A stretch of DNA of 64,000 nucleotides from Leclercia adecarboxylata. GTDB taxonomy: Bacteria; Pseudomonadota; Gammaproteobacteria; Enterobacterales; Enterobacteriaceae. Every line of letters starts with the position of its first letter. Positions within the stretch are counted from its first letter, which is position 1. The notes beneath the pieces were generated by a model. It worked only from the letters and a program-made list of their open reading frames with translations, did no database searches and had not been told where the DNA came from. Below, piece by piece: positions 27,938 to 36,827 of the stretch. Position numbers and translations under genes: made by a program. The stretch lies in contig NZ_CP040889.1 in assembly GCF_006171285.1 (NCBI RefSeq), positions 2,666,001 through 2,730,000 of the forward strand. The letters are read 5' to 3'.

Positions 27938-28825
27938 TTACTTGCCAAGGATTTCAGCAAGCATGCGATCGACGCCGATAGTCCAGTCCGGCAGCGTCAT
28001 CCCGAAGGTGCGCTGGAACTTGCTGGTATCGAGACGGGAGTTATGCGGACGTTTAGCCGGCGTCGGGAACGCGCTGGTTGGCACCGCATTGACCTGAGTC
28101 ACCGCCAGCTCAACGCCTGCCGCACGCGCGGTTGCGAACACCCGCTGGGCATAGTCGAACCAGGTGGTGGTGCCGGAGGCGATCAGGTGATAAAGACCGG
28201 CAACCTCCGGTTTATCCTGGGCGATACGGATCGCATGCGCCGTGCAGTCGGCCAGCAGCTCTGCCCCGGTCGGCGCACCAAACTGATCGTTGATCACCGA
28301 CATCTCGCTACGCTCTTTACCGAAGCGCAGCATGGTTTTGGCGAAGTTCGCGCCACGGGCAGCATAGACCCAGCTGGTGCGGAACACCAGGTGACGGGAG
28401 CAGAGGGCCGCAGCCTGCTCCCCCGCCAGCTTGGTTTCGCCGTAGACGTTCAGCGGCGCGGTCTGGTCGGTTTCTACCCAGGGTTTTTCACCGCTGCCGT
28501 TGAAGACGTAGTCGGTGGAGTAATGCACCAGCCAGGCGCCCAGCGCTTCGGCTTCTTTGGCGATGGCGGCTACGCTTGTGGCGTTGAGCAGCTCGGCAAA
28601 GTCGCGCTCGCTCTCGGCTTTATCCACCGCGGTATGGGCGGCGGCGTTGACGATGACGTCCGGCTTCAGCAGACGCACGGTCTCGGCCACGCCTTCCGGG
28701 TTGCTGAAGTCGCCACAGTAATCGGTAGAGTCAAAATCCACCGCAGTAATACGACCCAGCGGCAGCAGGGCGCGCTGCAGCTCCCAGCCCACCTGGCCAT
28801 TTTTGCCGAACAGCAGAATATGCAT
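27938..28825 (-). CDS. rfbD: dTDP-4-dehydrorhamnose reductase
   Basis: 295 residues, extended SDR. N-terminal NADPH-binding LLFGKNGQVGWELQRAL, HYSTDYVFNGSGEKPW, and the YGETKLAGE catalytic Tyr-Lys pair. It makes dTDP-L-rhamnose. The start overlaps the rfbB stop (ATGA), giving translational coupling. Confidence 0.96.
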   Translation of the reverse strand: MHILLFGKNGQVGWELQRALLPLGRITAVDFDSTDYCGDFSNPEGVAETVRLLKPDVIVNAAAHTAVDKAESERDFAELLNATSVAAIAKEAEALGAWLVHYSTDYVFNGSGEKPWVETDQTAPLNVYGETKLAGEQAAALCSRHLVFRTSWVYAARGANFAKTMLRFGKERSEMSVINDQFGAPTGAELLADCTAHAIRIAQDKPEVAGLYHLIASGTTTWFDYAQRVFATARAAGVELAVTQVNAVPTSAFPTPAKRPHNSRLDTSKFQRTFGMTLPDWTIGVDRMLAEILGK

Positions 28826-29910
28826 CAGTTACGCTCCTGGTAGTTCTTCGCGATCCAGTCCTGATAACTGCCGCATTTGACGTTGTTGACCCACTGCTGG
28901 TTATCCAGGTACCACTGCACGGTTTTGCGGATGCCGGACTCGAAGGTCTCCTGCGGCTGCCAGTTCAGCTCGTGGCTCATTTTGCTGGCATCGATAGCGT
29001 AGCGGCGGTCGTGGCCCGGACGGTCAGTCACGTAGGTGATCTGGTCGCGGTAGGAACCGGTCTTCGGCACTATCTCGTCGAGCAGGTCGCAGATGGTGTG
29101 GACCACGTCCAGGTTCTGCTTCTCGTTATGGCCGCCGATGTTGTAGGTCTCGCCCACCACGCCGGTAGTCACCACGGTGTAGAGGGCACGGGCATGATCT
29201 TCCACGTACAGCCAGTCGCGGATCTGATCGCCTTTGCCGTAGATTGGCAGCGCTTTGCCGTCCAGCGCGTTGAGGATCACCAGCGGGATCAGCTTCTCAG
29301 GGAAGTGATACGGGCCGTAGTTGTTGGAGCAGTTGGTGACGATGGTCGGCAGACCATAGGTACGACGCCACGCGCGCACCAGGTGATCGCTGGAGGCTTT
29401 TGACGCGGAGTACGGGCTGCTTGGCGCGTATGGCGTGGTTTCGGTAAAGAGCGGCAGCTCGGTACCCGCGCTCACTTCATCCGGGTGTGGCAGATCGCCG
29501 TACACTTCGTCGGTAGAAATGTGGTGGAAACGGAACGCCTGCTTGCGGGCTTCGTCCAGCTCGCTCCAGTAAGCGCGGGCCGCTTCCAGCAGCGTGTAGG
29601 TGCCGACGATATTGGTTTCGATAAAATCGGCCGGGCCGGTGATGGAGCGATCCACGTGGCTCTCGGCGGCCAGATGCATGACGGCATCCGGTTGATGGGC
29701 AGCAAAGACCCGATCCAGCTCTGCACGATTGCAGATATCCACCTGTTCAAAGGCGTAACGGTCGCTTGCTGCGACCTCGGCCAGCGACTCCAGGTTGCCC
29801 GCGTAGGTAAGCTTATCAAGGTTGATCACCGCATCCTGAGTATCACGGATGATATGGCGAACAACAGCAGAACCGATAAAACCGGCTCCACCGGTTACAA
29901 GGATTTTCAT
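28825..29910 (-). CDS. rfbB: dTDP-glucose 4,6-dehydratase
   Basis: 361 residues, SDR fold. [13 protein letters not shown] at 7-19, catalytic TDE at 133-135 and Tyr167-Lys171 in YSASK, plus [16 protein letters not shown]. It converts dTDP-glucose to the 4-keto-6-deoxy sugar, first committed step toward rhamnose. First gene of the GC-rich rfbBDAC block. Confidence 0.97.
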   Translation of the reverse strand: MKILVTGGAGFIGSAVVRHIIRDTQDAVINLDKLTYAGNLESLAEVAASDRYAFEQVDICNRAELDRVFAAHQPDAVMHLAAESHVDRSITGPADFIETNIVGTYTLLEAARAYWSELDEARKQAFRFHHISTDEVYGDLPHPDEVSAGTELPLFTETTPYAPSSPYSASKASSDHLVRAWRRTYGLPTIVTNCSNNYGPYHFPEKLIPLVILNALDGKALPIYGKGDQIRDWLYVEDHARALYTVVTTGVVGETYNIGGHNEKQNLDVVHTICDLLDEIVPKTGSYRDQITYVTDRPGHDRRYAIDASKMSHELNWQPQETFESGIRKTVQWYLDNQQWVNNVKCGSYQDWIAKNYQERN

Positions 29911-29999
29911 AAGCGATTTTTACTTTTCTATTGGATGAAATGGTCACCAGAACACAATCACTGCTATCCGTTCAGACCGTGTTTTAGCGTCAGGCAGTT

Positions 30000-31025
30000 T
30001 TAACTGATTAACGAGTATGAATATTCCTTCGCATTATTCGCCAGGGTCTGACGTTTCTGCCCGGAATTTACCAGCAGCGCCAGCGTGTCGATCCACTTCT
30101 GCGGATCGTTATTCAGCAGCACGCCATTGATATTTTGTTCGATAAAGTCACTGTAGGGCGCGCAATTGCTGTAAACACCCACCGCGCCCATGCGGACGAA
30201 ATCATAAAATTTTACCGGCCCGCGCGCCATATTAAATTCAGATTCGAGTAAAGGTGCCAGCCCGATATCGATCTGGTGATGCTGGGTGTAATCCAGATAG
30301 TTCTGCCAGCTCATGGGATGCAGGACCGTCACGCGGGGCAGGTCGCGATAGAGCTTATAGATTTCGTGCTCGCCAAAGATCTCAAAACTGGCCTGCGGAC
30401 ACTGGGCCAGCACGCCTTCCATCACCTCGCGCAGCCAGTACTTTTCTGCCTGGTGCGAGCTTGAGCCGTGGTAGGCAATCTTCACCGGCTTTTTAACCGC
30501 CAGCAGCTTTGGTGTGGGCTGCGCGGGCACCACATCGGGGTTGAGGTGGGCATATTTATTGGCCAGGTACGGCGTCGACACCCAGATGGTGTCGCAGTGC
30601 GAGGTGATCCAGCGATGCTGGGCCGCAGAGCGACGGATGATTTTGGTCCGGTAGGCTTTCGGCAGCGCCCCTAACGCGGACGGATCGAACAGGTCGTCAT
30701 CCATGAAATAGACCACCTGCGACAGATCGTCGATATTGCGCGCAATCTCGCGCTGCCACAGGGTGGAGATAAAGCGAATAACCACAATGGCCGCCCCTTT
30801 ATCCACATCGATTGCGGGCGTGGTTAAGGTATCCACCAGCTGACAGACCGCGCCGGGGAAACGGCTGCGGATGGCCGCTTCGAAATAGGCCAGCGTCGGT
30901 GAATTCCCTTCATGCAGAATCAACAGCGAGCGGCACTCAGGCCAGATGTCCGGATGCGCCTCGCTGCTTTGCTTATTCAACCTCAGATAGGGTTTAAAGA
31001 GTGCCTTTCTGATCAGTTCGTCCAT
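30000..31025 (-). CDS. GT4-like glycosyltransferase
   Basis: 341 residues with a GT-B C-terminal half: VKIAYHGSSSHQAEKYWLRE, FEIFGEHEIY, and the donor-site pattern IGLAPLLESEFNMARGPVKF ahead of YDFVRMGAVGVYSN. The N-terminal half has VYFMDDDLFDPSALGALPKA. It likely transfers one sugar of the capsule repeat in the cytoplasm. The start overlaps the end of the GT2 gene upstream by 13 bases. The linkage cannot be assigned. Confidence 0.85.
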   Translation of the reverse strand: MDELIRKALFKPYLRLNKQSSEAHPDIWPECRSLLILHEGNSPTLAYFEAAIRSRFPGAVCQLVDTLTTPAIDVDKGAAIVVIRFISTLWQREIARNIDDLSQVVYFMDDDLFDPSALGALPKAYRTKIIRRSAAQHRWITSHCDTIWVSTPYLANKYAHLNPDVVPAQPTPKLLAVKKPVKIAYHGSSSHQAEKYWLREVMEGVLAQCPQASFEIFGEHEIYKLYRDLPRVTVLHPMSWQNYLDYTQHHQIDIGLAPLLESEFNMARGPVKFYDFVRMGAVGVYSNCAPYSDFIEQNINGVLLNNDPQKWIDTLALLVNSGQKRQTLANNAKEYSYSLIS

Positions 31026-33022
31026 GGCAGCACCACATTAGGAGTATGACTTAGCGAGAAATCGGGTCGGTCATAGCTCAGGTTGGGATTGTATGCAGGA
31101 TCGTGTGTGAGCCGCTGCGCCCAGCGCTTTTTCATGTAACGCAGTTCACCCTGGGAGCGCGCCAGCTGTTCTGGCGTGACATCTTTGCCGCGCGATACCG
31201 ACTCGTGGTGGTACAGCTCGGCAAACGGCGTCCAGACGATCCGCCAGCCTGCCTCGCCGACCCGCAGACAGTAATCCACGTCGTTAAAGGCCACCGGCAG
31301 GTTCACTTCATCTAAGCCGTTAAGGGACAAATAGAGCTGGCGATGGGTGAGCAGGCAGGCCGCCGTCACGGCGGACAGCTCCTGGGCACTCACCGCCCTG
31401 CGCTGGTAGCCGGGTTCATCGGCAGCCAGGCCACTGTGAAAATGATCGGCGCAGCCACCCGGCCCGACGGCATCGCCCGCATGCTGAACGCGGCCATCAC
31501 CGTAGAAGAGCCGCGCCCCAACAATGCCGACGCCCGGACGCAGCAGGTGAGAGACCATCTCATCGAGCCACAGGGGGTTAATCACTTCGGTGTCGTTGTT
31601 GAGCAGGCAGATAAGCTCGCCCGTGGCCTCACGCACCCCGGCATTGTTGATCGCCGAGTAGTTAAACGGATGATCCCAGGAGATAACCCGCACCCCGTAC
31701 TCCCGGGTAATGCACTCAAAATAGGCCAGCGTATCGGGGTCGTCGCTCTGGTTATCCATCACCATGATTTCAATGTTCGGGTAACGGGTGTGCTGCACCA
31801 GGCTTTCAATACATGGGCGAAGGTGCGCCAGACCATTGCGGGTGGGAATGATCACCGATACCCGCGGAAGCTGTTCCGGCAGCGGCCAGCGCCAGCGGCA
31901 GATGCCATGCGGAGCCGACTCCAGCGTGACCCCGACGGGCAGGTTTTGCAGCTGGCTTGCCAGGGTTTCATAGCCATCCTGCTGAGGAAGCGCGTCCGGG
32001 ACGTGCATCAGCAGGGCAGGGATGTGCGCGATCTCTTTAGGGGCAAGCTGGTGGGCCAGCTGTAGCCACCCGCGATAGCTTTCGGCTCCGTCCTGCGGGA
32101 TGGCTGACGTGCCCTGTTCCCGCCAGAGGCCACTCCAGCCGATATAGTTCTGGCTGTGCAGCAGGGTTTCGTTCCAGTCTGGCTTGAAGTCCGGCGAGTG
32201 GCGCTTACCTTTTTCATCCAGCAGATCGTGATCGCCGTAGATCCATTTTGCCTCTGGCGTCTGTCGCAGCTGGTGCGCCAGCCATACCAGCGCGGCCGGA
32301 GCGAGTTCCGCCCCCACCGGAATGGCCCACTGCCATTCATCCACTGGCCTGACTTCGGCAGAGGGCTGTTCCAGCACGGTGATATGGGTGGCCGGATAAC
32401 AGAGCGCCTCGATGCTGGCGAGCGTGCGCTGGCGTGCCGCCTCATCGCCACCGTTCACCAGATGCAGGCAGACGCGTGGCAGGTTGCCCCAGCGGGCCAG
32501 CAGACGGTCGATCAGACGGCGTTCGCCGGGCTGCACGATATCGAAATTCGCCAGCCAGTGTTCATAGGCGTGCAGCGGCCTGTCGTCGCGGATCTTGCCC
32601 ACCAGGTCGTAGGCCTGCTGTAAATCGGTAAACCACAGGTGCCAGGACAGCCCCAGACGCCGGCGCTTTTGCGCATTCAGACGCTGATAAAAAGGCCACA
32701 CCCGGCGCAACCGACGCCAGACGCTGTTGGCCGCTGACACCTGAGCAAAACGGGTAATATTAAGCTGGCATTCTGCCCCTTCGCTGCTGGCGAGCAGCCC
32801 CACCTGACAGGCACCCACCGGCAGCCAGACCAGCTCCTGCAGGGTGCCACGACGAGTGATGGGGAGGATCTGCTCATGCCAGACACCCTGACACTGCCAG
32901 CGCAGGCGGGTTTCACCTCGCGGCTGACGGGCGCGCAGGGTGCCCTGGATCAGGAACCAGCCCGCGCGCAATAAAGAAGAGTCTGGCAGCGCCAGAGGGT
33001 GCCAGTGGTAATCGCTTTGCAT
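31013..33022 (-). CDS. Two-domain GT2 glycosyltransferase with degenerate first domain
   Basis: About 669 residues from the ATG at 33022 (MQSDYHWHPLALPDSS); a GTG at 33034 is an alternative. Order: N-terminal beta-rich part, a GT2-like domain at about 185-340, and a complete GT2 domain from about 385 (PRVSVIIPTRNGLAHLRPCI, LLNNDTEV with Asp477, FNDVDYCLRVGEAGWR). It is a paralogue of the gene at 40146. In the first domain the position of the paralogue's LLDHDDALPEH is AIPVGAELAPA, so the metal-binding acidic motif is missing, while YGDHDLLDEKG and HSQNYIG are kept. One active site is therefore expected. Confidence 0.85.
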   Translation of the reverse strand: MQSDYHWHPLALPDSSLLRAGWFLIQGTLRARQPRGETRLRWQCQGVWHEQILPITRRGTLQELVWLPVGACQVGLLASSEGAECQLNITRFAQVSAANSVWRRLRRVWPFYQRLNAQKRRRLGLSWHLWFTDLQQAYDLVGKIRDDRPLHAYEHWLANFDIVQPGERRLIDRLLARWGNLPRVCLHLVNGGDEAARQRTLASIEALCYPATHITVLEQPSAEVRPVDEWQWAIPVGAELAPAALVWLAHQLRQTPEAKWIYGDHDLLDEKGKRHSPDFKPDWNETLLHSQNYIGWSGLWREQGTSAIPQDGAESYRGWLQLAHQLAPKEIAHIPALLMHVPDALPQQDGYETLASQLQNLPVGVTLESAPHGICRWRWPLPEQLPRVSVIIPTRNGLAHLRPCIESLVQHTRYPNIEIMVMDNQSDDPDTLAYFECITREYGVRVISWDHPFNYSAINNAGVREATGELICLLNNDTEVINPLWLDEMVSHLLRPGVGIVGARLFYGDGRVQHAGDAVGPGGCADHFHSGLAADEPGYQRRAVSAQELSAVTAACLLTHRQLYLSLNGLDEVNLPVAFNDVDYCLRVGEAGWRIVWTPFAELYHHESVSRGKDVTPEQLARSQGELRYMKKRWAQRLTHDPAYNPNLSYDRPDFSLSHTPNVVLPWTN

Positions 33023-33092
33023 TAGTGGATTCACTACCCGGAAGCGGGGGAGACCCGCTTCTGACTCCTGTCGAAATATGAAAAAACGTAGA

Positions 33093-34040
33093 TTAGCCGA
33101 TTAATTTTTTGACGCGCGTTGCCAGCCAGGAGTCGCTTTTCTGTGGGCTCTCTTCTGCTGGCAAGGCATCCAGCTGTGCCTGTATCGCGGCCATTTCTGC
33201 TTTGACTTTAGGGGCCAGAGCCGCCGCCAGCAGACAGGTCTCGTCGTTGCGATCGTGGGCTTTGAAATAGGCTTTGTGTTTTACGCGGTTGGCCGAGGCT
33301 GCACTGCCGCGCAAATGTTTACCGAGTAAAAACTCTTCCAGCGATTTGACCGCGTAATGGTTGACCCGCACGCCGTTCCAGACCACTTCGGCACTGACGC
33401 CAGGACCATGTTTTGGGTGTAAAACCATGTCATTGCCCAGCGCATCGATATAGCGACCGTAGCGCAGATCGGCATAATGTGGGTTATGAAAATGGTTTAC
33501 GCGCTCGGGTTTCACCACGCTTTTCATGTTGTGGTGGACGTTAAATTTCACAGTGGCGCGATGTGTAAAACGCTCCGTCACCAGGCCTTCTTCGGCAAAG
33601 AGTTCGCCGCTGGAACCAAAAATGGCCCAGTTAAGCGCAATAGCGCTGACGCTTTCGTCATTAAAATGTTTAGCGAAGAAATCGACCAGGTTTACATCAG
33701 GCGACAAGGGCAATAAAAATTCATCAGCATCGATAAAGGCCAGCAGGTCAATATCGCGGGGGCAGCTACGTAAAATGCGCTCGTAAGCCGGGAGCTGCGG
33801 TTTTTGATTAATCACATCCGGTTGGTCGAGAACGGTCACTATCCCAAGACGCGCCAGGGAAGAGAGCAACTCGCGGCTTCCGTCACGACTGCCATTGTCG
33901 GCAATCATAAATCCGGTTACGCCCAACACCCGGTGATACGCTATCCATTCAAGCAGGCCTGCAAATTCATCTTTAACGATGGCGGCAATATAGAGGTTCA
34001 CTTTGTTATCCAACCGATTATCGGAATACCGTGCCAGCAT
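33093..34040 (-). CDS. GT2/GT92-like glycosyltransferase
   Basis: 315 residues from the ATG at 34040 (AGAGG upstream); a GTG 24 bases earlier is less likely. N-terminal IAAIVKDEFAGLLEWIAYHR, FMIADNGSRDGSRELL, and LLAFIDADEFLLPL with the DxD-like metal motif, followed by FTHRATVKFNVHHNMKSVVK. This is the Glyco_tranf_2_4 (GT92-like) type found in capsule and O-antigen loci. Acceptor and donor are unknown. The C-terminus is a short basic helix. Confidence 0.85.
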   Translation of the reverse strand: MLARYSDNRLDNKVNLYIAAIVKDEFAGLLEWIAYHRVLGVTGFMIADNGSRDGSRELLSSLARLGIVTVLDQPDVINQKPQLPAYERILRSCPRDIDLLAFIDADEFLLPLSPDVNLVDFFAKHFNDESVSAIALNWAIFGSSGELFAEEGLVTERFTHRATVKFNVHHNMKSVVKPERVNHFHNPHYADLRYGRYIDALGNDMVLHPKHGPGVSAEVVWNGVRVNHYAVKSLEEFLLGKHLRGSAASANRVKHKAYFKAHDRNDETCLLAAALAPKVKAEMAAIQAQLDALPAEESPQKSDSWLATRVKKLIG

Positions 34041-34079
34041 CAGCAGACCTCTGAAAGCTGGCACAAGGTAAAACTGTTA

Positions 34080-34457
34080 TCAGGCTGGGGAGAAATTTAA
34101 CTCCGTCAGCCAGGTAATCAGGCCATCGGACTCCAGTCCGAGGGTGATTTTAGAAGAGAAGGGCACGTTAATCCTGAACCCACAGCTTAAACGAGGGTGA
34201 TTATCCTCAGGTTGCTGCAGGATAGCAGCTATTACATCAGGGCGTTTGACATTGAATGGATAGCTATAGGTAGCGTAATCATTCTTGATGGCGATACGTG
34301 GAGAACGTTCGCCTTCTGCCAGTAGCCAGCCGTGAAGTTCGATACGACCATTCGCGAGCTGAAGAGGCCCCTGGTTTGATGAGGTATCAATGTTCCAGCG
34401 TAACTGCGCATTCGAGGTAATGAGTGGTGTTGTAATAAGCGAGTAATTATTGGCCAT
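34080..34457 (-). CDS. Stand-alone beta-sandwich-like module protein, 125 residues
   Basis: No named family recognised. The protein alternates short strands and contains NGRIELHGWLLAEGE, YPFNVKRPDVIAAILQQ and RLSCGFRINVPF. The same RPDV...CGF signature occurs in the proteins encoded at 37556 and 38625, so this is a free-standing copy of a module used by its neighbours. No signal peptide. It may be an accessory carbohydrate-binding or complex-forming piece; function is inferred only from recurrence. Confidence 0.7.
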   Translation of the reverse strand: MANNYSLITTPLITSNAQLRWNIDTSSNQGPLQLANGRIELHGWLLAEGERSPRIAIKNDYATYSYPFNVKRPDVIAAILQQPEDNHPRLSCGFRINVPFSSKITLGLESDGLITWLTELNFSPA

Positions 34458-34505
34458 TCTATTCCGACACTCTAGATATCATAAATATTATTATTATCGT
34501 TGGAT

Positions 34506-34538
34506 AAGCCACTTGCAAAGCAAGTGGCTTAGTTTTTT
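34506..34538 (+). terminator. Strong hairpin with T-run on the plus strand
   Basis: AAGCCACTTG and CAAGTGGCTT pair perfectly around CAAAG, followed by AGTTTTTT on the plus strand. All genes here run on the minus strand, where the hairpin is preceded by A-runs and not followed by T-runs. It would stop antisense transcription or act as an mRNA structure in the 130-base gap. Confidence 0.6.
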
Positions 34539-34587
34539 CTAAAGTGTTCAAGCCAGGTATGAAAATGATTACATCAGCTTCAATGCG

Positions 34588-36132
34588 TTATTTCGGAGCG
34601 ATCCAATATTTATGGTGCTCTGTTGCCTGGATCTCTTTCACTTCACTTCCAACAATACGTTCAGCCTTACGCACATCTGTTACAAACTTGGTGAAATCGC
34701 CATTAACCAGGTCAATAGCCACTTCATCGAAGTGAGACCAGGCTACATCGCCAAACTTAACGTGCTTTTCAATCATTCTGGCACCGGCTGCGATCGCCAT
34801 CATAGAACAAAGGCTACCGATATCATGGCTGGAAAAACCCGGGATAATACGTGGTTCTTTTTTCGATAGATTGTAATAGTGTCTGATTACACCAATCTGC
34901 GTATCCTCAGTCGGTGTTGGATAGGCAGAAGTACATTGCAACAGATAGATGTTTCGAGCCTTGGTAAAGCTATTGAGAATGAAATCCTCGTAAGCTTCAT
35001 CTGTATAACCAGTTGAAATTACAACGTCTTTTGTGAAGTCGGCTGCAACTGCGGCCAGATAATCTTTATGCTCAGAGATTGTGGACGGCAACTTAATCAT
35101 GTCCGGCTCAAACTGCCTGATAAAGTCATAAGAAGGCATATCCAGAATCGAAGCAAACCAGCCAATCCCAATCTCTTTACAGAACGTATCAACAAAAGCG
35201 AATTGCTCTTTATTCAACTCAATACCATGACGGTATTCGCGGAAAGTCGTTCCGAATGGCGAATTATACGGAGAATCTAATTTTTCCTTACTATAGAAAC
35301 TTTCTACATCACGTTTCTGCAGTTTGATGTAATCGGCGCCTGCCTGTTTAGCTGCAACGATCATAGACTTCAAGCGATCCATATCACCGAAGTGGTTAGT
35401 CGTGATCTCTGCAATCACTTTTACGTCATAGTTTTTCGCTGTGTTTTGTACAGGACTGCTTTGTGGCAGCGTCACGCCACGATGACGAGCAGTAAAGACC
35501 TGGTTAAAGGCATCAACAGAATAGACGCTATAAGGTTTGTTACCCACATGGCTGATATTGATATTCAGCCGTGATTTCTCTGCCAACAGCATCTTCAGAA
35601 GTTGTTCCTGACTGCTGATGATGCGTTCCTGATATTCAGGCTCAGCATGCATCGCTGCTGTTGGGATTTTATTAGTGAAGCCGTCTTTCGTCGTGAAATC
35701 AAATCCAAGCAGGTAGACGTTTTTAGTGGCGTTTTCTAGTTTGGCAATTTGATTCGCGATCTTCAGTGCCGATACGACGATAGCACTTTCAATGTAAATA
35801 GTTTCTTCGAAGAAACGATGAATCAGGAAGTCTGCTGATTCCGGGGTATATGGTACATACTCAGCCGCAATATGTTTCGTGCCTGGTGGCAACGAACGGT
35901 CTGAAACATACAATTTACATTGTGGAGCATGCTCATCAAAGATATCGAGAACCCAACCGTGGTGGAACACAGCTACATCCCCAGGGTAAATAAGTTCTGA
36001 ATCGTTGGTGTTAATAACAATACAATTTTTTAATAGAGAGAGATCAATACTGTCAACGCTTGGCCCTTTACCAATGATAACAATATCACGGCCAGACTTA
36101 TTAGAAATTGACTCTTTTAAAATATGGTTCAT
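34588..36132 (-). CDS. Nonulosonic acid synthase (NeuB-type) fused to GT42/DUF115-like domain
   Basis: 514 residues, two parts. Residues 16-200 form a Rossmann-like domain with VIIGKGPSVDSIDLSLLKN, IVINTND and NVYLLGFDFTT, resembling GT42 sialyltransferases (CstI/CstII) or DUF115 proteins. Residues 236-510 are a NeuB TIM barrel: VIAEITTNHFGDMDRLK, DYIKLQKRD, IKLPST, VISTGYTD, LLQCTSAYPTPTED, PGFSSHDIG and MIEKHVKF. The usual C-terminal SAF (antifreeze-like) domain is absent; the protein ends about 55 residues after EKHVKF. The start overlaps the phosphatase stop (ATGA). It should condense PEP with a hexose derivative to a C9 acid. Confidence 0.88.
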   Translation of the reverse strand: MNHILKESISNKSGRDIVIIGKGPSVDSIDLSLLKNCIVINTNDSELIYPGDVAVFHHGWVLDIFDEHAPQCKLYVSDRSLPPGTKHIAAEYVPYTPESADFLIHRFFEETIYIESAIVVSALKIANQIAKLENATKNVYLLGFDFTTKDGFTNKIPTAAMHAEPEYQERIISSQEQLLKMLLAEKSRLNINISHVGNKPYSVYSVDAFNQVFTARHRGVTLPQSSPVQNTAKNYDVKVIAEITTNHFGDMDRLKSMIVAAKQAGADYIKLQKRDVESFYSKEKLDSPYNSPFGTTFREYRHGIELNKEQFAFVDTFCKEIGIGWFASILDMPSYDFIRQFEPDMIKLPSTISEHKDYLAAVAADFTKDVVISTGYTDEAYEDFILNSFTKARNIYLLQCTSAYPTPTEDTQIGVIRHYYNLSKKEPRIIPGFSSHDIGSLCSMMAIAAGARMIEKHVKFGDVAWSHFDEVAIDLVNGDFTKFVTDVRKAERIVGSEVKEIQATEHHKYWIAPK

Positions 36133-36827
36133 GCGATATCCTTATGCTGTTTCTTAATGTTGATCTTATATTTTTGAGTAGGAAACAGTATTTGCCCTTG
36201 ATAGGCCTTGCCATCAACTAATGCTTCACAATCATGTTCCAGGGCAAAGTTAAGACCAGGTAAAATATCCCAGCAGTTAACACCCTTAACGTTTTCGAAG
36301 CTTGCATAAGCGCCACGAACTGCTGCGAGCATATTATACATTGAGCAACCGATAATGCGGTATTCAAAGCCTTCTTCCAGCTGTAATAAATCTTGCTTGG
36401 TGAGAGACGAGGACAGCCCACGAATTCGGGAACGATGATGCATCATCGGCATGCCGGTAATGTGATAATCGTTAAGTTCAGGCAGGAAAATGCAAGACTC
36501 TTGATGAACACCATTGGTATATATACTGATACCAATACCCCATTCTTTAAGCCCGGACACAAAATTTTCGGTGCCATCAATAGGATCCAGAACAACATAA
36601 CTGCCTTGTTCATTCCAAATAACATCGGTAAACGGTGCCATTTCTTCAGAGATTAATTGGTGATCTGGTAAGGCTTCGTTTAGATAATCTAAAACCAAAT
36701 CTTGTACCAGTAAATCTCCTTTGCTGACATAACTACCATCTGGTTTTTGCGAAAAATCGGAGCGAAGCGCAACGATTTTATCCAGTTGGGCTGACAGCAA
36801 TGTGACCAATTCTTTAGAGATACTCAC
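36129..36827 (-). CDS. Inositol-monophosphatase-family phosphatase in the nonulosonic acid set
   Basis: 232 residues, GTG start at 36827 with GGAG 7 bases upstream; it overlaps the cytidylyltransferase gene by 14 bases. Metal motifs of the IMPase/FBPase superfamily: ISEEM (acidic site), VLDPIDGTENFVSG, and NCWDILPGLNFAL. Family members remove phosphate from sugars, inositol or nucleotides using Mg. Between a synthase and a CMP-transferase gene, a 9-phosphate phosphatase step is the natural inference; phosphatases for this step in other organisms are of the HAD type, so this would be a replacement. Confidence 0.85.
   Translation of the reverse strand: MSISKELVTLLSAQLDKIVALRSDFSQKPDGSYVSKGDLLVQDLVLDYLNEALPDHQLISEEMAPFTDVIWNEQGSYVVLDPIDGTENFVSGLKEWGIGISIYTNGVHQESCIFLPELNDYHITGMPMMHHRSRIRGLSSSLTKQDLLQLEEGFEYRIIGCSMYNMLAAVRGAYASFENVKGVNCWDILPGLNFALEHDCEALVDGKAYQGQILFPTQKYKINIKKQHKDIA

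Noticed and set aside
36129..36827. CysQ (3'-phosphoadenosine 5'-phosphate nucleotidase)
   Set aside because: Same superfamily, but the overlapping placement between two nonulosonic acid genes makes a sugar-phosphate role more likely.
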